DNA from: Spirochaeta cellobiosiphila DSM 17781 | GTDB lineage: Bacteria; Spirochaetota; Spirochaetia; DSM-17781 | Length of the DNA stretch: 64,000 bases | Direction of reading: 5' to 3' | Assembly (NCBI RefSeq): GCF_000426705.1 | Contig: NZ_KE384555.1 | Coordinates: 344,362-408,361 of the forward strand | Program-made: the position numbers and the translations under genes | The notes under the pieces: generated by a model | What the model was told of the DNA's origin: nothing | The model's database searches: none | What the model saw: only the letters and a program-made list of their open reading frames with translations | In this document: positions 35,035 through 43,865 of the stretch, in pieces | Layout: each line of letters opens with the position of its first letter | Position numbering within the stretch: position 1 is the first letter of the stretch

Positions 35035-35691
35035 TTAGAAGTAGATTTCCGACAGGATCTTATCAAAGGGAACTCCTTTGTCCAAGAGGATTTCTCTGAC
35101 AGCAATAACCATTTCTGTTGCTCCACAGATCATATATGTCCCATCAATAAGATCAAACTCTTCTGTTATATATTTGGTTAAACGTCCTTGATAATAGTCA
35201 GGATGAACATCCAAAGAAGAACAGCAAATATAATTATCACCTAGATGAGCTGCAAAATCCTGATGAAAATAGAAATCCTCTTTTGATCGCGCCCCATGAA
35301 GAAAAGTAACGTTCTTGTCTATAGTGGAGTTAATAAATGCTCTAAAAGGAGCAACTCCCGTTCCAGTACCTATCCATATTATATTATTATCTTGAGGAAG
35401 TAAAAACTCTCCAAAAGGTTCTGTAACCCATAGAGTATCACCAGCCCCTATCTGACTCAAACGGGGAGTAAGCCATCCCCCCTCAACTTCCTTGTATAGT
35501 ATCCCCCAATGATCATCTTGGGTTCCACTAGCCAAGCTGTAGTGCCGAAAAGGTTCCTCTGATTTTATAGACAAAGATACTAACTGTCCCGGTATAGCTT
35601 GCGAAGGTTTCTGCAACTTAATGTAATAGGCATCCTGAGTGAGTGCTATCTGTTCCAGTACAGTTATTTCTTGTTTTAGTCCTTCTTCCAT
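35035..35691 (-). CDS. Ferredoxin/flavodoxin-NADP reductase-like protein 2
   Basis: 218 aa. RHYSLAS (FAD), GTGTGVAPFRAF (NADP), CGATEMV and a terminal EIYF identify an FNR-type flavoprotein. It is a diverged paralogue of the 33359 protein. It precedes rlmN in the same operon, which suggests it reduces the ferredoxin or flavodoxin used by this radical SAM enzyme. That link is inference. Confidence 0.82.
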   Translation of the reverse strand: MEEGLKQEITVLEQIALTQDAYYIKLQKPSQAIPGQLVSLSIKSEEPFRHYSLASGTQDDHWGILYKEVEGGWLTPRLSQIGAGDTLWVTEPFGEFLLPQDNNIIWIGTGTGVAPFRAFINSTIDKNVTFLHGARSKEDFYFHQDFAAHLGDNYICCSSLDVHPDYYQGRLTKYITEEFDLIDGTYMICGATEMVIAVREILLDKGVPFDKILSEIYF

Positions 35692-35795
35692 TTATAAAAA
35701 CCTCTCAGGGAATATATTATTATTATGATCAGATAACAATCCCCTAGCCTCTATTCAAGAACTATTTCTTCTCATATCAACTTTTATATATATTC

Positions 35796-35823
35796 TTGAC
35801 AATCTCAACCTATTTAATAATAT
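35796..35823 (+). promoter_or_regulatory. Predicted promoter of the YeeE/YedE gene pair
   Basis: Perfect TTGACA (35796-35801) and TAATAT (35818-35823) with a 16-bp spacer, ending 21 bp before the start codon; AAGGAG lies between. Confidence 0.65.
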
Positions 35824-35844
35824 TTAATCATAAGGAGATTAGTC

Positions 35845-36408
35845 ATGATTGAATGGTTATCACAACCTTGGCCATGGTATGTATCTGGCCCCCTTATAGG
35901 ATTAATGGTTCCTTTATTGCTTTTCCTTGGGAATAAGCAGTTTGGAATATCATCCTCTCTTAGGCACCTTTGTGCTATTTCTCTACCACATAAACCAGAG
36001 TATCTTCGTTATAATTGGCGTGAATATAGCTGGAATTTAGCTCTAGTATTAGGAGTCATTGTGGGTGCCCTTCTAGCTGTTATTCTTCTAAAGGGTAATC
36101 AGACACCAGATATATCCTTAAAAACAAAAGAGATGTTACTCAATTGGAATATTACAGATATCAAAGGGCTATCCCCTATATCTGTTTTTGGATTAGATCA
36201 AATCGTCCATTTAAAGAATTTGATCTTGATAATAGGAGGAGGATTCCTAGTGGGATTTGGCACAAGATATGCGGGGGGATGTACTTCTGGACATGCTATT
36301 ATGGGTTTGAGTCTTCTAAACTTCGGTTCCCTTGTGGCTGTGATTGGCTTTTTTATTGGTGGACTTCTTATGAGTCATATTATTCTTCCCATGATCCTAG
36401 GTTTATAG
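35845..36408 (+). CDS. YeeE/YedE-family membrane protein, first half
   Basis: 187 aa with about five hydrophobic helices. The conserved half-site TRYAGGCTSGHAIMGLS (about 145-161) has the cysteine used in TsuA/YeeE-type thiosulfate and sulfur transport. The family occurs either as one long protein or, as here, as two half-size subunits. The partner starts 9 bp downstream. Likely role: import or export of a reduced sulfur species; the substrate is unproven. Confidence 0.85.
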   Translation: MIEWLSQPWPWYVSGPLIGLMVPLLLFLGNKQFGISSSLRHLCAISLPHKPEYLRYNWREYSWNLALVLGVIVGALLAVILLKGNQTPDISLKTKEMLLNWNITDIKGLSPISVFGLDQIVHLKNLILIIGGGFLVGFGTRYAGGCTSGHAIMGLSLLNFGSLVAVIGFFIGGLLMSHIILPMILGL

Positions 36409-36417
36409 GAGACAGGA

Positions 36418-36831
36418 ATGAAATTGACAAAATTCTTTATAATGGGCTTGTTTTTCGGGATTGTGCTTACTAAAGCAGAAGTAGTTTCCTGGTTTCGCAT
36501 ACAAGAAATGTTTCATTTTCAATCCATTCATATGTTTGGCATCATAGGTAGTGCCATAGCAGTGGGTATCTTAACAACTACGATTATTAGGGTTTTTAAG
36601 CTCAAAACAATAAAAGGAGAAACAATAAAACTGGAAGGAAAACCTTTTAACAAAGTAGGTAACTTAGTAGGTGGTTCTATTTTTGGATTAGGTTGGGCAA
36701 TGACAGGTGCCTGCCCAGGGCCATTATATGCCTTATTGGGAGCTGGTTATTATAGCTTCTTCTTTGCCATATTGTCAGCCATGTTTGGGGTTTGGGTTTA
36801 TGCCCTTTTAAAACCCAAACTACCCCACTGA
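36418..36831 (+). CDS. YeeE/YedE-family membrane protein, second half
   Basis: 137 aa with about four hydrophobic helices and the second conserved half-site WAMTGACPGPLYALLGAG (about 98-115), whose cysteine pairs functionally with the one in the first half. GGAG lies upstream of the ATG. It overlaps the convergent LysR gene by 12 bp. Confidence 0.85.
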   Translation: MKLTKFFIMGLFFGIVLTKAEVVSWFRIQEMFHFQSIHMFGIIGSAIAVGILTTTIIRVFKLKTIKGETIKLEGKPFNKVGNLVGGSIFGLGWAMTGACPGPLYALLGAGYYSFFFAILSAMFGVWVYALLKPKLPH

Positions 36832-37680
36832 TAAAATATTAATTAACTCCTTTAGGGGAGGAGAAGGCGGTCGAGAAGCTTTTGTTAATAAATACAAATG
36901 CCGAGCCTGCTCCCCCTTAAGTGAATAGGCATATAGGCCAGTATCGTTTTTATCCAAAGCAATACAGGGAATAATCGAGCATCCCAATCCTAATTCAACC
37001 ATACTTTTGATAGCAACAATGCTTCCTGCCTCAATGGTTTTAGCAGGCACAATGGAATGTTGATGTAATATAGTATCAATAAATTGTCGTGTATTAGAGT
37101 TTTGATCCGGATAAATGAAAACAGATTCTCGTACAATGTCCTTCCAGTTTTTTTTAACCATTGAATTACTTATCAATATATCTTCCCGTATGCCCAAATC
37201 AAGGCCATGACAGTGTTGAGGAATTTGGGAAAGGGCTAATACAACAGCTTCCAGCTCTCCTTTATCCATCTTTGAGAGTAGATCGTTCCCTTTACTATTA
37301 ATGATTTTCATCTCCATATGGGGATGGAGTTGACTAAATTGTTTTAAAGGGTCCTTCAAATAATAAAGAAATGAAGTATCACTGGCTCCTATGGATAAAA
37401 TCCCTGCCTGCCCCTGTGTATATCCTATGCTCTTCCTTTTTATACTGTCCAAAGAAGACATAACAGCAGTAACATCTGCCATAATGGATTGTCCCAGTAT
37501 AGTTAATTCAAGGCCTTTCTTATCTCTATGAAATAAAGAACCTCCTAACTCATCCTCCAATACCTTTAACTGCTGGCTTATAGCTGACTGAGTACGGCAT
37601 AGCTTTTCTGCAGCCTTTGAGATACTGCCTAGTCTGTAAATCTCATGGAAAATCTGTATTCTATTACCATCTACATACAT
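36820..37680 (-). CDS. LysR-family transcriptional regulator
   Basis: 286 aa. The winged HTH is GNRIQIFHEIYRLGSISKAAEKLCRTQSAIS (about 5-35), followed by a LysR effector domain (about 90-286). It lies between two sulfur-type transport units and is divergent from the TauE/SafE gene, so control of sulfur uptake, as with CysB-like regulators, is a reasonable inference. The effector is unknown. Confidence 0.88.
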   Translation of the reverse strand: MYVDGNRIQIFHEIYRLGSISKAAEKLCRTQSAISQQLKVLEDELGGSLFHRDKKGLELTILGQSIMADVTAVMSSLDSIKRKSIGYTQGQAGILSIGASDTSFLYYLKDPLKQFSQLHPHMEMKIINSKGNDLLSKMDKGELEAVVLALSQIPQHCHGLDLGIREDILISNSMVKKNWKDIVRESVFIYPDQNSNTRQFIDTILHQHSIVPAKTIEAGSIVAIKSMVELGLGCSIIPCIALDKNDTGLYAYSLKGEQARHLYLLTKASRPPSPPLKELINILSVG

Positions 37681-37761
37681 AATGAATTCTAATATATCAG
37701 ATAAGTATTATTAATTTTACTAATATTTATTTTTTTGAGAAACTACCTTCAGGAGCTGTCT

Positions 37762-38466
37762 ATGTTATTCGTTATGGTATTGATTACTTCAACTATTTCA
37801 GGAATTGCCGGAATGGGAGGAGGAGTTCTTCTCTTGAGTGTTATGTTAGGTTTCTATCCGCTAAATACTTTAATCCCACTCCATGGAACGATACAGTTAT
37901 TTAGTAATATCTCTCGAGTTAGTATCCACTTTAAAGAAATCAAGTGGAAATATTATAGTCTATACACAGCAGGAGCTATTCTGGGAGCCCTTCTAGGATT
38001 CCTATTTAAGCCTAATCTACCAGAGAACTTTCTCAAAATCTTCATCGCTCTATTCATTATTTTTATTACATGGAAACCTAAAGGAAAGCCATCTAATGCC
38101 TTCTTTTTCCCTGTAGGTATGGGATCCACTTGGCTTTCGTTAATCATTGGATCTTCAGGACCTATACTGGCACCTCTCTTTTCAGATAGAGGATTTACTA
38201 ATAGACAAATATTAGGAACAAAGGCAGCCTGTCAAATGATGACCCATTTGTTTAAAGTGATATTGTATATCTATTGGGGGTTCGCCCTATCTCAATTCTG
38301 GATGGAACTATTGATAAGTCTCCCCCTAGTGTTTATAGGAAATTGGATAGGGGGACAACTGGTTAGATTCCTCTCCCCTCAAGTATTCAATAAGGTATTC
38401 AAGATAGGCATTACCTTATTGTGTGTCAAAACCTTAATCCAGTATATACTTCCTTTGACAAGGTGA
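37762..38466 (+). CDS. TauE/SafE-family sulfite/sulfoacetate-type exporter
   Basis: 234 aa from the ATG at 37762, which has AGGAG 6 nt upstream; a TTG at 37735 is the other option. There are about seven hydrophobic helices. The family's N-terminal SGIAGMGGGVLLLSVMLG is present, and the second repeat has LSLIIGSSGPILAPLF. Members export sulfite, sulfoacetate or other anions. Its context beside YeeE/YedE proteins and a LysR regulator supports a sulfur role. Confidence 0.85.
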   Translation: MLFVMVLITSTISGIAGMGGGVLLLSVMLGFYPLNTLIPLHGTIQLFSNISRVSIHFKEIKWKYYSLYTAGAILGALLGFLFKPNLPENFLKIFIALFIIFITWKPKGKPSNAFFFPVGMGSTWLSLIIGSSGPILAPLFSDRGFTNRQILGTKAACQMMTHLFKVILYIYWGFALSQFWMELLISLPLVFIGNWIGGQLVRFLSPQVFNKVFKIGITLLCVKTLIQYILPLTR

Positions 38467-38484
38467 GAGGAGGAAATTTAAACT

Positions 38485-39258
38485 GTGAACATTATTGTTA
38501 CAGGTTCCACAAAAGGAATTGGAAGAGAAACGGCAAAGCTATTGATTCAACAAGGTCATAATGTCCTGATTAATGGAAGAAATGAAGATCAACTTAAAGA
38601 TCAGCTACTTAGTTTAGACAGTTCAAAAGTGATCGGTATAGCTGCAGATGCTACGAATAAATCGGGGATTGAATCAATTATTGATCTTGCAACAAAAAAG
38701 TGGTCACAAATTGATGGGATAATACTTAATGCGGGTCATTCAATGAGAGGGAGTTTTAAGGATACAGATACAGCCGTTTGGGAACAAATGTATGTATCTA
38801 ACCTACTAGGCCCTGTCCGTTTTATTCAATCAACTCTTCCTCTCCTAAGAGAATCAAGAGCAAAAGTGATGTTCATTAGTTCACAAGGCTCATTGTTTGG
38901 TTTTCCTAATGTCATCCCTTACAGTGTCTTCAAGTCTGCCCTTATTCCCTTAACTGAAGGTTTGATTAATGAAGAACCTTTAGTTAAATGGTCTATATTC
39001 TTTCCAGGCTTTACTCAAAATGATAAGGATAAAATCATTATGGATTCCAGGGGGCATTGGGTCAGGCATGAACGCAAAGCAAGTTTCACTCAGGAAAAAA
39101 CAGCAAAAGCTATTGTGAAGGCTTTTTACAAAAAGAAAGTATATAACATCATGGGTTTACAAGGTAAAATATTATTTAGACTTAGCCGGATTGCTCCTGG
39201 GCTTCTATTCCTATATACAAAAAGAAAAGGAGCTAAGTTCCATTCAGAAGTAAAATAA
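38485..39258 (+). CDS. Short-chain dehydrogenase/reductase
   Basis: 257 aa classical SDR: TGSTKGIG (about 6-13), NAGHS (about 88), catalytic Ser in ISSQGS and YSVFK (YxxxK near 152). The GTG start has AGGAGG about 12 nt upstream, rather far. The hydrophobic C-terminal tail (APGLLFLYTKRK) may contact membrane. The substrate is unknown. A fragment of a related C-terminus is found at 39867-39941. Confidence 0.87.
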   Translation: MNIIVTGSTKGIGRETAKLLIQQGHNVLINGRNEDQLKDQLLSLDSSKVIGIAADATNKSGIESIIDLATKKWSQIDGIILNAGHSMRGSFKDTDTAVWEQMYVSNLLGPVRFIQSTLPLLRESRAKVMFISSQGSLFGFPNVIPYSVFKSALIPLTEGLINEEPLVKWSIFFPGFTQNDKDKIIMDSRGHWVRHERKASFTQEKTAKAIVKAFYKKKVYNIMGLQGKILFRLSRIAPGLLFLYTKRKGAKFHSEVK

Positions 39259-39357
39259 AGGAGGTGATAGGTGAAACTATTTTCATGACAATTACGATAA
39301 TAAAAAATTAATAGACTAAAAATAAATAGATTGGTATACATAGAATAAGGAAAAAAA

Positions 39358-39711
39358 GTGAAAAAACTACTATTAATACCGATGATTTTCATTATTTACA
39401 TCACCATAAGTTGCGATATAAATAATGAGACTAACACAATATCCCCTCCTGACTGGATAATTGGAACTTGGACTGATGGCTTTAATGATGTACATTCTAT
39501 AGAATTGGTATTCACAACAAATAATTTCTATATGGATGGAGTAAGCTATTATGAAGAGAGTCCATCACTAAGGGAAATCTTCAAATCTAATAGTGAGTAT
39601 ATAATATATGCACCAGAACCAGACCGAACAATTAGATGCCAAAAAATATCTGAATCAAAATTTGCTTTGTATTACAATGGATTAAAAAACTATAATTATA
39701 TTAAAAAATAG
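39358..39711 (+). CDS. Small putative lipoprotein
   Basis: 117 aa from a GTG start preceded by AAGGAA. A signal peptide of about 18 residues ends in lipobox ITISC. The mature part starts DINNET and has DWIIGTWTDGFND, reminiscent of the beginning of lipocalin-like folds, but the protein is short and I do not assign a family. Predicted lipidated and membrane-anchored. Confidence 0.7.
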   Translation: MKKLLLIPMIFIIYITISCDINNETNTISPPDWIIGTWTDGFNDVHSIELVFTTNNFYMDGVSYYEESPSLREIFKSNSEYIIYAPEPDRTIRCQKISESKFALYYNGLKNYNYIKK

Positions 39712-39720
39712 TGTAAGTAT

Positions 39721-39849
39721 TTCCCGAATATCTTGAGATTGATTCTAAATATATCGTTTTGGAAAAGGGTGTCATTGTAGGAAACTTTTTTATTTTCATT
39801 CCGCTTAAGGGAAATAATGCTACAGACATATCCTGGGATAAGCCATAAA
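39721..39849 (+). pseudogene. Start-less coding remnant
   Basis: An open stretch of about 42 codons (reading ...FPEYLEIDSKYIVLEKG..., ending ...ISWDKP and TAA at 39847-39849) is preceded directly by a stop and has no start codon. The composition looks protein-like (alternating hydrophobic residues). It is probably the tail of a decayed gene, but chance cannot be excluded. Confidence 0.4.
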
Positions 39850-39866
39850 CCTAAAGTTATATAATA

Positions 39867-39941
39867 TGAATATTATTAAACTTACCCCCATGACTCCCGG
39901 TATTCTATTCCTGTATACTAAGTTTCATTCCCATTTGAATT
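39867..39941 (+). pseudogene. Relic of the SDR gene's 3' end
   Basis: Translated in frame, this reads ...KLTPMTPGILFLYTKFHSHLN-stop, against ...RLSRIAPGLLFLYTKRKGAKFHSEVK-stop at the end of the SDR gene at 38485. Both bases and protein are clearly related. It is a duplicated and decayed fragment. Confidence 0.7.
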
Positions 39942-39953
39942 GAGGAAAGATTA

Positions 39954-40700
39954 ATGGATCAATATAATTACTTTAACAGGTCAGAACAACAATATCCCTA
40001 CCAACACAATCCTAATGAAGTAAAACAAATTCCGGTATATTATTTCACTATTAATGTATTCATCCTGATACTTTTTGTGATTATGAAGCTGATTCCCTTT
40101 ATTAGTTTTATTCCACCAGAAGTAACAGATGCCATCTCTAAGCTTATGCCAAAAGAGATAGGTAGAATAATCAAGGGCTATCCTAATTTTTATGAATACG
40201 GCTATTATAATATCCGCTATATATTTGACACATTCATTAGTGCTTTTATTTTTATTCCTCCTGCTTTATTTTTGGTTATGCGCTCAAAATTAGCCTTTCC
40301 AGCTATCATATCCAGTCTAATATTACTTGTATCAAACCAAAGCTATTTAATTGTTATGGATTTTTATTATGGTAATTTGGATAGTGATATCATAAGTTAT
40401 ATAGCTATTAGATTTCCCGTCTTGATCCCCTTAGTGGGAATGTTGATCTTTACAGGATGGAGCGTATATCTCTATGGAAAAGGATACTATATAACAACAA
40501 CAGGTTATGACAAACATGCTTTTCAATTCAACAGGCAACAGAAAAGAATGGTTATTGCTACGATTATCATAATACTTCCTTCATTTGTTAGATTGCTTTT
40601 TTACAGATATGGTGCAGTGTATGAGTATCTATATTATCTACCTGTATTATACGGAATGATGATTTATGTTAAAGCTAGCATCGCTAGTTGGAGAGATTAA
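39954..40700 (+). CDS. Hypothetical multi-pass membrane protein
   Basis: 248 aa with about five to six hydrophobic helices (around 28-50, 90-108, 115-135, 150-172, 200-218 and 222-240) and a Tyr/Gln/Asn-rich cytoplasmic N-terminus. GAGGAAAG lies upstream of the ATG. It is 20 bp before the lactate/malate-type dehydrogenase gene, so probably co-transcribed. No family recognised. Confidence 0.75.
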   Translation: MDQYNYFNRSEQQYPYQHNPNEVKQIPVYYFTINVFILILFVIMKLIPFISFIPPEVTDAISKLMPKEIGRIIKGYPNFYEYGYYNIRYIFDTFISAFIFIPPALFLVMRSKLAFPAIISSLILLVSNQSYLIVMDFYYGNLDSDIISYIAIRFPVLIPLVGMLIFTGWSVYLYGKGYYITTTGYDKHAFQFNRQQKRMVIATIIIILPSFVRLLFYRYGAVYEYLYYLPVLYGMMIYVKASIASWRD

Positions 40701-40720
40701 ATTCATTTTAGGAGTCATTA

Positions 40721-41653
40721 ATGAAAATATCCGTCATTGGAGCTGGAATGGTGGGAACAGACATTGTTTCCTATCTATTCAATGTTGGGAATTTTACTGA
40801 GATAGTCTTAGTAGATTTGAACAATGAAAAGTCCTATGCAGAGATCATGGATTTCAGGCATACACAGAGCTTATTCTACACAAAGAATACAAAACTTAGT
40901 TATGGTCATTATGAAGATTGTTCCAATAGTGATGTTGTGATTATCACTGCTGGAGCTCAGGTCAAGAAAGGGGATTCCCGGGAAAGCATTGCTCAAACAA
41001 ACTCTAGAATTGTAGTGGATATCGTTCATCAATTGGAAAAATATACCCCCCAATCTATTCTCATATTTGTAACGAATCCTGTTGATGTTGTGACTTACTT
41101 TGCTATTAAGGAATCATCCTTTCCTGCTCACAGGGTTATGAGCTCAGGGACATTACTGGACACATCACGTTTAGCCTATCATTTGAGCAATCAATTTAAA
41201 ATAGACCCAAAGAATATCAACGCCTTTGTCTTTGGTGAACATGGAAAAACCTGCTTTGTTCCTTGGTCCCTATGTAATATCTTTGGGAATAACCTTGACC
41301 AATTTACCAGTAACAACAATCTTCCTTCCTTGAACAAAGAAGAAATTGAAAAATATGTGATTGATTCTGGTTTTGATATCTTTCTCAAAAAAGGAAATAC
41401 AAATCATGGAATAGCCGCCAGTATATACCGAATTGTTCGAGCTATTGCCGTTAATGAGAAATCAATACTTCCTGTTGGTGTCTACATAGAAGACTCTTAT
41501 GGAATAAAGGACGTTGTTCTAGCATTACCCGCTGTTATTTCACAAAAGGGAATTGAACAAGTCCTTCAAATAAGCCTTACAAATGAGGAATTACAGAGGT
41601 TAGCACAGTCGGCTGATTTTCTCAAAACAACGATTAACAGTGTAAATCTCTAA
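40721..41653 (+). CDS. L-lactate/malate dehydrogenase-family protein, altered specificity residue
   Basis: 310 aa. NAD-binding GAGMVGTDI (7-15) with Asp after beta-2 (VLVDLN), so NAD rather than NADP. Catalytic residues are kept: Arg in GDSRES, Asn in VTNPVD, Asp/Arg in LDTSRLAY and His in GEHGKT. In LDH the loop reads AGANQKPGETR, with Gln deciding lactate; MDH has Arg there. Here it is AGAQVKKGDSR, so Val replaces Gln. Reduction of a larger or hydrophobic 2-oxo acid is possible. The stop codon directly abuts the stop of the convergent STAS gene. Confidence 0.85.
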   Translation: MKISVIGAGMVGTDIVSYLFNVGNFTEIVLVDLNNEKSYAEIMDFRHTQSLFYTKNTKLSYGHYEDCSNSDVVIITAGAQVKKGDSRESIAQTNSRIVVDIVHQLEKYTPQSILIFVTNPVDVVTYFAIKESSFPAHRVMSSGTLLDTSRLAYHLSNQFKIDPKNINAFVFGEHGKTCFVPWSLCNIFGNNLDQFTSNNNLPSLNKEEIEKYVIDSGFDIFLKKGNTNHGIAASIYRIVRAIAVNEKSILPVGVYIEDSYGIKDVVLALPAVISQKGIEQVLQISLTNEELQRLAQSADFLKTTINSVNL

Positions 41654-41974
41654 TTAAGAATCAATTACTTTTTTTATGTCCATTACTTTTGTTATGGCCA
41701 GAGAATCAAAAAATTCATAAAGCTTCCTGCCTATTATTTCAATAGCAAATGTGCCATTTATGGATGTAAGTTTTTTATTGATAAACAAGATTTTACCAAT
41801 CCCAGAACTATCAATGTATTGGGTTTTACTAAGATCAAGGGATATTTCGGTGACACCGTCTTGTATAAGTTCTTGGGCTATTTCTTTTAGTTGGGTGGCT
41901 TCAGAATTTAACAAGGATTGAGCATCAACCCTTAATAAACAATAAGTACCCTTCTGTTCTTTAACAATACTCAT
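41654..41974 (-). CDS. STAS-domain protein with intact serine (anti-sigma antagonist-like)
   Basis: 106 aa from the ATG at 41974 (AAAAGGAG upstream), overlapping cheB by ATGA. The STAS fold has the phosphorylatable Ser site TQYIDSSGIGKIL, as in RsbV/SpoIIAA. Such proteins bind RsbW-type kinases when unphosphorylated and are reactivated by SpoIIE/PP2C phosphatases; one such phosphatase opens this operon. It is the last gene of the operon. Confidence 0.85.
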   Translation of the reverse strand: MSIVKEQKGTYCLLRVDAQSLLNSEATQLKEIAQELIQDGVTEISLDLSKTQYIDSSGIGKILFINKKLTSINGTFAIEIIGRKLYEFFDSLAITKVMDIKKVIDS

Positions 41975-43041
41975 TTTATTTCTCCTTTTAAAACACGACA
42001 AAGATGATCAGCTATTTTATTTAATGGTACTAATGCAGAGGCAGCACCATATTCATAAGCTTTACCTGGCATACCCCACACAACACTTGAATCTTGATCT
42101 TGAACGATGTTGTAACTACCGGCGTCTTTCATTTCCCGCATAGCTTTTGAACCATCTTCCCCCATACCAGTTAACATAATTCCTATTGCATTAGGCCCGG
42201 CATTTTTTGCAGCTGATTTAAAAAGGGGTTCTACTGAAGGCCTATGATAATTAACCCTAGGCCCCTCCACTATCTCAATATAATATTTGGCCCCACTCGC
42301 TCTAATTTGGCAATGAATTTCACCAGCAGCCAAATAAACGAAACCATTCATAATACGCTCACCATTTTCTGCAACCTTCACCTTTAATGCCATTTTTGAA
42401 TCAAGTCTATTGGCAAATGCAGCAGAATACTGAACAGGCATATGCTGAACGACAACAATACCCGGAATATCTACAGGAAGAGCTTTTAATATTGCTTCAA
42501 TAGCAACAGTCCCTCCAGTAGAAGATCCTATTACAATTACTTTGTCTGTTGTTTTTTGGTTCGTTGTGAATAGCTTTACTGGTTTTTGGTTTTCCGGCTT
42601 GTCCAGGCTTTCCAGCCCCTTTCTAAATTGATTAAGCAGTTTATTTTTAACTTCTTTTCTGGCTCCATTTCGAACCTTCTGAATAATATCATCTTTTAAG
42701 TTTGACAGGTCCAATAAGTTTTCCGGTTTTGTAAGAACATCAAAAGCCCCCAACTCAAAAGCCTGTAAAGTAAGAGCAGCATTCTTCTCTGTAAGAGATG
42801 AAAAGACAATTACCGTTGTTGGTTTGGCTCTCATAAGTTTGTCTAAAAAGGTCAATCCATCCATACGTGGCATTTCCACATCTAGTATAATAACATCTAC
42901 TTCCTGCTTCTTTAATTTCTCAATAGCAAAGATAGGGTCATGAGCCGTACCAACTAAATTAAAGTCAGATACTGAGTTGATGATCTCACTTAGAACTTTG
43001 CGAACCAAAGCCGAATCATCTACAATAAGTACATTAACCAT
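41971..43041 (-). CDS. cheB: Chemotaxis protein-glutamate methylesterase CheB
   Basis: 356 aa. The receiver domain (about 1-120) has acidic Asp9-Asp10 in VDDS and phospho-acceptor Asp near 55 in ILDVEMPRMDG. The methylesterase domain (about 165-350) has the Ser in IGSSTGGT, His in VVQHMPVQY and Asp in LTGMGEDGS. It demethylates or deamidates MCP glutamates/glutamines on CheA phosphorylation. It directly abuts cheR (no gap). Confidence 0.96.
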   Translation of the reverse strand: MVNVLIVDDSALVRKVLSEIINSVSDFNLVGTAHDPIFAIEKLKKQEVDVIILDVEMPRMDGLTFLDKLMRAKPTTVIVFSSLTEKNAALTLQAFELGAFDVLTKPENLLDLSNLKDDIIQKVRNGARKEVKNKLLNQFRKGLESLDKPENQKPVKLFTTNQKTTDKVIVIGSSTGGTVAIEAILKALPVDIPGIVVVQHMPVQYSAAFANRLDSKMALKVKVAENGERIMNGFVYLAAGEIHCQIRASGAKYYIEIVEGPRVNYHRPSVEPLFKSAAKNAGPNAIGIMLTGMGEDGSKAMREMKDAGSYNIVQDQDSSVVWGMPGKAYEYGAASALVPLNKIADHLCRVLKGEIK

Positions 43042-43857
43042 TTAGTCCCTCCTTCTGTAGATTGTTTTACCCACCAGTTCAAAATCACTTGATAATCCAG
43101 CCATACTTTCGCTATGACCTAATATTAGATAACCTCCAGGTTTTAACTGCCTATACATCTTGGTCATGACTTCTACTTTTGTAGGGCGGTCGAAATAAAT
43201 GATTACATTCCTTAAGAAAATGACATCCATTTTAGGCAAACGATACTCATCATCCATCAGATTTAACTTAAAAAAAACAATATCTTTTTTAAACTCAGAT
43301 TTAACTTTTACAAGGTCTGAGTATTTCTTGACACCCTTAAGAAAATATCGCTCCCTAACATGGGGTTCAATATTTTTTACTTCCTGGTGATTGTAAACGC
43401 CTTGGCATGCTTTGCGAAGAATATCACTGGAAACATCAGAAGCATAAAATTTATGATTTATCTTCTGATGATGATTTCTTTCAAATTCTTTTAGGCTAAT
43501 TAGAATGGAGAAAATTTCTTGTCCTGAAGAAGAAGCGGCAGACCATATTTTTAAATTATCTTTTGAGCCTGGATAGATGACCTCTTCCAGGAACTGAAAG
43601 TGGTGTCCTTCCCTAAAAAAAGTTGAATAGTTCGTTGATAAAGCATCAACCATATCCTGGAATTCTTTTCCTTCATTCTCATTTTCTTTAATAAGATGAA
43701 TATACTCTTCAAAACTATTAAGTCCCATTCTTCGGATCTTTTTAGATAGTCTGGCAATAACAAGTGATCTTTTTTTTTCAGTGAGGTTTATTCTAGCATA
43801 GTCATAAATTCTTTTTCGAATATATTCAAAATCTTTATCTGATAATTCAAACATCAC
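43042..43857 (-). CDS. cheR: Chemotaxis protein methyltransferase CheR
   Basis: 271 aa (the start may be either of two adjacent Met codons). The N-terminal helical domain is followed by the SAM-binding WSAASSSGQE, a variant of the usual WSAxxSTGEE, then FYASDVSSDIL, FLRNVIIYFD and LGHSESM. It methylates MCP glutamates using S-adenosylmethionine. It lies 8 bp after cheD and directly abuts cheB. Confidence 0.95.
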   Translation of the reverse strand: MMFELSDKDFEYIRKRIYDYARINLTEKKRSLVIARLSKKIRRMGLNSFEEYIHLIKENENEGKEFQDMVDALSTNYSTFFREGHHFQFLEEVIYPGSKDNLKIWSAASSSGQEIFSILISLKEFERNHHQKINHKFYASDVSSDILRKACQGVYNHQEVKNIEPHVRERYFLKGVKKYSDLVKVKSEFKKDIVFFKLNLMDDEYRLPKMDVIFLRNVIIYFDRPTKVEVMTKMYRQLKPGGYLILGHSESMAGLSSDFELVGKTIYRRRD

Positions 43858-43865
43858 TATATTCC

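Noticed and set aside
36144..36473. 109-aa frame inside the YeeE/YedE pair
   Set aside because: A shadow of two real membrane-protein genes in another frame, with biased Cys/Trp content and no start signal.
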